The notes beneath the pieces were generated by a model. It had not been told where the DNA came from and searched no databases. It saw nothing but the letters and a program-made list of their open reading frames with translations. The position numbers were made by a program, and so were the translations under genes. Below, one piece after another: positions 57,701 to 64,000 of a stretch of 64,000 nucleotides of DNA (its first letter is position 1; every line of letters begins with the position of its first letter). The DNA comes from Bactrocera neohumeralis (taxonomy: Eukaryota; Arthropoda; Insecta; Diptera; Tephritidae), in NCBI RefSeq assembly GCF_024586455.1, contig NC_065919.1, positions 17,726,017-17,790,016 of the forward strand, in the 5' to 3' direction.

Positions 57701-58874
57701 ATACATAGCTGATCTATAAAAGTTTGATACCCTTTGCTACCTTTGTTATTGTTATTAAGAGACGTGAATACCAAACTGACATGAAGCAAGTTTTCGATGA
57801 TGTTATGGCTTTCATATACAAATTTGCCCATTTGGATTCAAGTGCTAATGGTTAGGCAGCTAAAACAATAGAACATTGCAGCTCTCTCGCATATAGTTCT
57901 CATGCTTAAAGCTCTCTTTTGGAATTATCTTAAATATTATTCCACTCTTCAAGTAGTCTCTATTACAATTCCAAATAAGTCGTTTTTCATTTTCTATAAT
58001 TCAATTTTGAAATCAAACACACCTTGCAGACCCTTTGTATAGACCCATGCTATAATAGCTTAACGCACTTCTGCACTCGTGACCAACCTTAAATACTCAA
58101 CCGACATTGCGGTCATCAACGCGTCTGAGCTTGTCGATTTAATGTAATTAATTCCGAACTTTTGCACGAAAGTAAACAAAAAGAAATCAAAAAACTAAGC
58201 ACACAGAAACAGAGCGCGAACAAATGCAACAACAAAAATTCACTTAATGGTAAAATAAGTATATCAGATACAATACAAGAACAGATCCAGCCTACATAGA
58301 CAAAGTAGGCAAACAAGTAAACGAAATTTGACTGAATGGAAACCAATAAAACGCAAACAGTAGATATGTATGCATACATATATCTCGCTGTGAGAGCAGG
58401 ACAACACTTTCTACACTTGAAGCAGAATTCGAATACCCCAGGCTTCTCTTAAGTAATTAAGTAATTACATAAATGCTGGACGAAAAGTATCCATAACGAG
58501 CCACAAAGGACTTAAGTAGTTGCTGCAGCAAACTTAATGGAATAAGCTCTCCGCGCGGCTTCAGGCATAAACAAGACAGCAAATAAAGTAATCAAGTGAA
58601 TAATAGAACTTATGAAGGTTTTAGGTTGTGCTTTGAGTTCGCAGAAGACGACATTAATGTGTTACCATGCAATAATTGATTTTTTTTCAAGAATTTCAAT
58701 ATAAATTATTTTGCTGTTTTTAAATCCCGTAAGGCGAGCATAAAATTACATTTAACATATGGAAATAACTCAAATTGTTCGATGCAATCAGTAGATAGTT
58801 GTTAAAAATAGCCATCAGATTATTTCAGTCTTTGACTCAGAAATTGATAATTCTTCAGTAGTTGCCTTCATTAA
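57701..58874. other. No gene seen
   Basis: An 87-codon minus-strand frame at 58379-58116 is hydrophobic but low in complexity and has no known domain. Otherwise AT-rich. Confidence 0.45.
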
Positions 58875-59850
58875 CTATTCACACGTTCTTTGTCGGCTAC
58901 TCCCACGGTCGACTTATGAGATGATGTCATTGTCCATGCCTCCGCACACATATAGCAGGACGGGAATGTTGAAGGACTTGTAGGGTTTGGTCTTTGTTCG
59001 TCGGAAGAGGACTTAACTTTTTAATTGCCTATTTAGTCCAAGTAGCATCTATTGGCAAGAGTTATTTTGCGTTGGATTTCGAGGCTGACACTGTTGTTGG
59101 CGTTAATGTTGGTTCCAAGATAGACGAAATTATCTACGACTTCGATGTTTTGACTGTTAGCAGTGAAGTGGGAGTCTAGTTCCAAATGCGATGACAGGTT
59201 TTTTTTTTTTTTTTGATGACATATTTCGTCTAGCCCTCGTTCGCTACCAGGCCCATTTTCTTCACTTCCTTATCCATTCTGGAAAAAGCAAAGCTGTACA
59301 CTCTTATAGAAGTTTGTACCTTCCCGATTCAGCTCTTCAGCTCATATTATTTTCTCCAGCAATAGATTGAAGAAGTCGTACGATAGCAACTCAGTTTTTC
59401 TGAAATTTCGTTTGGTATCTAGCTGCTCGGAGAAGTCCTTCAACGTCAGTTTAAACAGCCGTGTTAGCATTGCGGTGATCTTTTTCAAGATTTTGCTCAA
59501 GGTGAAAATGTGATCAGTTGATAAGGTCTAATCAATTTGTTCACGTTTGGCTTCAGTCTTTGACACGCTAAGGAGACTTATCCCATTGTAATTGGCGTAG
59601 ATTGTGTGATCATCCTTTTGTCGATTCAGTAGAGCACACTCAGGCTCCAATCATCGGGCCTGCTTTCATCCGACCATATCTTGCATAGAAGCTGAATCAT
59701 GCACCTTGTCAGTTCTTCGCCACCGCATTTGTATAGCTCGACTGATAATATATCGGCCCCTGCCCTTTTGTTCTCCTTCAGGCGGGTAATTGCTATTCGA
59801 ACCTCTTCATAGTCGGGAAATGGAGCATCTGTTCTCTCCATAACGTTAGT
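58875..59850 (-). mobile_element. RTE-like non-LTR retrotransposon, RT relic without the YADD box
   Basis: The minus strand (59841-59626) reads PFPDYEEVRIAITRLKENKR then AGADILSVELYKCGGEEL and LLCKIWSDESRPDDW, the RT entry region of RTE-like elements. Next come NYNGISLLSVSKTE (about 59600-59560), a decayed palm segment, SYDFFNLLLEK-like and ELNREGTNFYKSVQL (about 59330-59290). Here YADD is expected but the text skips to GSEENGPGSERG-like sequence. Near 58960-58890 the 3' part ('cctccgcacacatatagcag') matches the C-terminal region at 46080-46135. A broken copy, in the same orientation as three other RTE pieces. Confidence 0.8.
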
Positions 59851-61103
59851 ATGCTCTAAACATCATGCTCCGATTATGAAACCTTCTGTTAGTTGCCGCA
59901 ACTTTTCGTTGAATATTCGGGCATTGCACCCTTTTACCCTTTCCGATCATTAAATTCAATATGTGCTTGGTTCAGCATTCCTTCCCTGAAAAGCTGTAAT
60001 CATCAGATGTTGGAAAATTGCAGCTTTGTTATCACCAATTGTTCCTATTTATGGATCGCCGTTGCAACGTTCCTCGAGTTCTTTCTACATAGCCCCCAAT
60101 AGACTAATAGAAATACTACCTTTTAACGAGTTAAATTAAAGATGGATGTGTCTTAAGGACTTTGATATTATGAACATTATAAAATCTTGAAAATTTATCA
60201 ATAATGTATGACTAGTTTGAGTAGCATGGAGGCTACCGTTCCTGAAATTAAAAAATTAGATTTCTATCATTTTACTAAATTTTTCTCTGCTCATAAACGT
60301 TGGTCAACGAAAACACAGCTTTAATTACATTACTCAATCCTCAGATTAGAGCTGTTGGTATTCGCCTAATTGGCTTATCGAAATAACCGGAAAGGGCATC
60401 ATTGGAATAATAATATTCGGTTTGCAGTATCTGGATGATAGAAAGTCGTCGAGTATTCAATTAACCGCACATTTTCAACTATATTCGACTGTCCGAATAG
60501 TATTAACCGCTTAATATTTCTACGAACGGTTACAAACCGGATATTCGAATAATTGGTTTTCAGGTTATTGATTTTAAGAGCTCTACCTAAGATGCTCCAG
60601 CTTTTGCCCCGCACAAAGCATTTAATAATTATTAAAGCCTAATATTAAAGCTCAAATTCAAGTACAGTTTCAGCATTGTTCTGCAAAGTTCCCTGACATA
60701 GCATTAAGAGAGTTGTGTAAGAGTTGGTCATTAGTACGTTTTAATCGGCTTACAGCACTAAGTATCGAATACTCAATCAAAGCATGACACGCAACTTGTC
60801 ATTGAATGCGAGTATTGATATTTGCACACAAGCATTTAACTCGGACGGACGGACCCAGCCTTATACATGTATATGTATATAGGTATAAATTTAGCTTAAT
60901 TAAAGCACTCAGGCATCTTACATGACCAAAATTTGAGGAAGTTAGTTTATGCGATTCAGCAGAAAGCATTCGGCGAATTTGCAAAATTTCGGTAATTCTG
61001 AAAATCAAATTTATTAAGAGCATTCAAGAATCTCCATTTGCTTTCAAAATTTTTAACAAATTTTTCTTCTTCCTTGCTTTCTGCTTAAACAAACTTATTA
61101 TAT
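59851..61103. other. No gene seen
   Basis: Frames of 69-74 codons at 59893-60102, 60614-60399 and 61023-60799 lack known motifs. A three-unit GGAC run at 60842-60855 is isolated. Confidence 0.45.
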
Positions 61104-61107
61104 TTAA

Positions 61108-61657
61108 GGGGGTATCCTCATGTAATCACTTCATTTTCTAAAACTGTCATGGTCCTAAAAAAAAAATTATTCAACCGATTGCTTTAAAATTTACATATGT
61201 TCTTCTACTCATTTATAGTTATCGTCCATACCAGAATTGTTAATTTTCGAAAATATTTTCATTTTTTTTCAACGATTTTTAACGAAAAAAACAAGATTTT
61301 CGTGACTTTTTTTTGAAGTTCGACATTTTTTTTTAATGAAATTGATTATATATTTGGTAGGGACGATAGCCGCAAAACTACTGAATAATAATCCATTCGA
61401 TTTTTTTTATTTCAGACAACATGAACAGCCGCTATCACCATGAACAGAGATCTTCTTTTTTTTTTGTTGGGCGCTTCTTTGATTTAAAAAAAAATATATA
61501 TATTAGAAATGTAAAAAACGAAAAGAAAAATTTTGTTGTACATTTCAAAATACAGATAAAAATATATTAAAAAATTAAAATGATTGAATTTTGTTGTCGC
61601 ATAAAAAATGTTTCCTAAAAAATGGCAAAATGTATGCGTTCACATGAGAGTACCCCC
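61108..61657. mobile_element. 550-bp MITE with GGGGGTA ends and TTAA target duplication
   Basis: The left end is GGGGGTATCCTCATGTAATC; the right end, read inward, is GGGGGTACTCTCATGTGAAC. Sixteen terminal bases pair with two mismatches. TTAA flanks both sides (61104-61107 and 61658-61661). The inside is A/T-rich and non-coding with long T and A runs. TTAA is the piggyBac target, but piggyBac ends usually begin with C. If the duplication is TTA or TAA, a PIF/Harbinger origin fits better. Confidence 0.85.
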
Positions 61658-61661
61658 TTAA

Positions 61662-63701
61662 GTTTCTGCTAACCTATCTTTTATCTTTTGAAATCGAAAA
61701 CCACCTTACTTATTATGTATATGATTAGTTGGTCCACATTTCTTCAGAGAGTGAAATCGTTTTTGATCGACACTCAACTGTGACTGAGTACATAGCACGG
61801 CATTAAAAATACTACAGAAAGATCTTTATTGAGCATAATCTTTGTAAAAAGTAACAGTCAGTTAAAGAAATGAGATATACCTTCCATATTCAGTTCCACT
61901 TTCATAGATATTTGCAGTTCTCAGTTAAAAAAATTATATTATTCAAATCTTGCTGACAACTCATGGTTAAGATGCTCAATTTATTGTGCAATACTGTTAC
62001 AGCATTTTGTATAATTTTCCACATTGCCCTAGCTCTTATTTAAAGTCATATAACTTACTTTTATAATCATTTGTTTCTTCTCAGTAATTGCTGCTGACAA
62101 GTGACAAACAACAGACTAATTGACCATTCGCCGTATTCAGCTGATTCGCTGTACATTAATCCAGCTTTCAGTTATTTCTCAGCAGCTGTGTGCACACTGC
62201 CCATTTGATCCATTGCAAATTTTGTATTTAACCAAACCATTCCTTGAATGCACAGCTTTCACTACTGACTGGCATATCCGTTTCATCTTTGGCAAACTAA
62301 ACTATTATTTAAATTGCGGTATGTTTACAAATGGAAGCAACTGTGCGCGCAGAAATACTTTACTTAATACAAACCTACACTTAACAAAGTTAGTGCTACA
62401 ACTGTGTATGTCCTTCTGCTAAATTGCTACGCTAACATTTTTACTGCATTAAGCATTTGCTTTAAAGCTTTGTCGCTTTCGTCGAAATTGTGCTTCTACG
62501 TTCAGATTGTGATCAAAGTATTTCAAAAACTTAGAAGTGCACTACTGCGAAACGAAAACGACTGTTGAGTACAGCAACATGCTCATACATACCCAACAGG
62601 AAAATTTACTATTTTGTGTTGTGCTCAATCGCTTGCCTGCTTTCTTGCTCATGTACCCCTAACCTATAAGCATCGAACTTGACATTTTCATGTACTTTAA
62701 AACAAATCTATCTGATTAGTTACAATTTCTTGCAGGGTAGCTACTTGCATATGGTTTTGATGTACACTTCTACGATTTTTTATGTAGAATTATTATTGGT
62801 TTGCTTTTCACTTCTTCTGTCGGCAATTACTTTTGTGCTTTTTAATTAACCTTAATAAAAGATGAATATCTTTGAAGTCGGCAGTATTCAAATGAAAAAC
62901 TTTCTTTCTATGTACGTGTGAGTTTATAGTATTTTTTATATAATTATATTTTATATATTATCGTTTAACTGAGATATACAAAATTTCAGACAGTGTAGAA
63001 GAGTATCTAGATTAAAGTTGCACGTTAGAGGCTAGATGGACAGTATATAATTGTATTTTGATTAAAATAAATTAATTTTGGCGAAAAAACCATTTGTTCT
63101 GTTTTTTGTTTAAGTCCTGTTTACGCTGGAACTCACCTTGCATATATATATATATGTATGTTTATATATGTATGTATATATATATTCATTAAATTCACTT
63201 TTTAAAAGTATTTTGAATAAAATAAATGAAGTGTATTGAGCAGTCATACAGTACACCATGTCGTATGAGCAACATAGCCTCAAGTTTCATATCATATACT
63301 ACATAAATTCCGAAAACTAAAACGTTAGATGCATTTGTAAAACTGAACTTGGGGAAATAACGCACACCCTAATATGCATACATAGTAAACGAATTTATAC
63401 TCCAAAGAGCCATAAAAATAGGCAATCAAGTATTTAATATATTTTTGTGCTTGTCAAAGATTTATTTTTTATAAAGTCGTGTATTCAACAGCATTAATTA
63501 AGCCCTAACTTAAGTGAACTAAAGGCAATTTACAGGATCTGTAGTTATGAGTGTGAATAAGCCATAAGCCCTGGCAGCTAGTGCTTCTCACTCTATAAGA
63601 TAATAATTGTATTATTATTTTTCATTTAATAAATAAATAAGAGTGTGAAAAATATATAAAGATTTGCTTTGTTTGTGCAAATATACTATACATGTGATAT
63701 A
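61662..63701. other. No gene seen
   Basis: Two kilobases of AT-rich DNA; the 100-codon frame at 62120-62422 has no recognisable motif. TA/GTAT microsatellite text at 63142-63185. Confidence 0.45.
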
Positions 63702-64000
63702 CAAGGTCTGTCGCAAAAGAAACGGAACTTTTTAAATATAACTGTTTCTGGTGGCGCCACCTATTGGTGGGTATATGAAATAAAAAGTTTGATCACTTTT
63801 TGATATTTCGCAAAAATTTTAAGACAATTGAATAACTACAATCGTTGCTATCGATCAAAAAGTGACAGCAGCTTTTGGTCATGGGTCGAAAAATGCAAAG
63901 AGCAAATATTAAATTTTGTTTTAAACTTGGGAAAACGTTTACTGAAACATTGCAAATTACGAAAAAAGTTTATAGTGATCAGTGCCTATGTGCATGAGTG
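63702..64000 (+). mobile_element. Mariner group B element, cut by the window edge
   Basis: It begins after TA (63700-63701) with 'caaggtctgtcgcaaaagaa', the terminal repeat of the 20572-21315 element. The leader ('ggcgccacctattggtgggt') is nearly identical to the reverse of 21241-21262. The transposase starts MGRKMQRANIKFCFKLGKTF (63881). Compared with the other copy, about 11 bp are missing at 'cagtgcctat/gtgcatgag' (near 63990), which shifts the frame within the helix-turn-helix. The rest lies outside the window. Confidence 0.9.

Noticed and set aside
60842..60855. GGAC run resembling the GTCY core of the hairpin families
   Set aside because: Only three units and no flanking family text or hairpin.
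62120..62422. 100-codon open frame
   Set aside because: No recognisable domain, and random open frames of this length are expected a few times in 64 kb.

Overview
This window looks like non-coding nuclear DNA from a higher fly, most likely a tephritid-type fruit fly. The evidence is the AT-rich sequence with many TA, CA and TG microsatellites, several old mariner lineages, D,D41D Tc1/mariner copies of the kind known from tephritids, RTE-like and RNase H-bearing non-LTR retrotransposons, and hairpin-ended repeats with a GTCY core that recall the dipteran mini-me/DINE-1 class. The organism call is inference. No host gene, tRNA, rRNA or CRISPR array could be supported, so the window is probably intergenic or inside a very large intron.

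Layout. 1-9.5 kb: a hairpin-family repeat, an RNase H-bearing non-LTR relic (3.0-4.7 kb), an irritans-like mariner relic (6.7-7.7 kb), a deleted mariner (8.0-8.6 kb) and an RTE-like 3' tip (9.44 kb). 10-18.4 kb: a D,D41D transposase relic, a deleted mariner with intact ends and TA duplications (13.44-14.14 kb), a long GTCY repeat (14.6-15.7 kb), and a hairpin-family copy with three ~154-bp modules that has itself been hit by a 180-bp mariner derivative (17.5-18.4 kb). 19-26.5 kb: a non-LTR relic with an intact YADD box, a deleted mariner, a 479-bp mariner MITE, and a piggyBac-like relic cut off by a long GTCY repeat. 28-41 kb: RTE, hairpin-family and D,D41D relics, a 217-bp Tc1-like MITE and a 0.5-kb AT tract. 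43-49.5 kb: three mariner relics and two RTE pieces. 51-64 kb: further relics of the same families, a local duplication carrying a mariner scrap, two unclassified MITEs (54.9-55.4 and 61.1-61.7 kb) and a mariner running off the right edge.

Every transposase or reverse transcriptase here is broken, so nothing works as an operon or pathway. What can be read is a history of insertion, nesting and deletion. The least explained component is the pair of dispersed families with short perfect hairpins near their ends and GTCY-type cores: one built of ~154-bp modules (seven pieces), one longer (two clear copies and one diverged tail). Alongside them are four MITE-like units whose boundaries can be placed to the base or nearly so.
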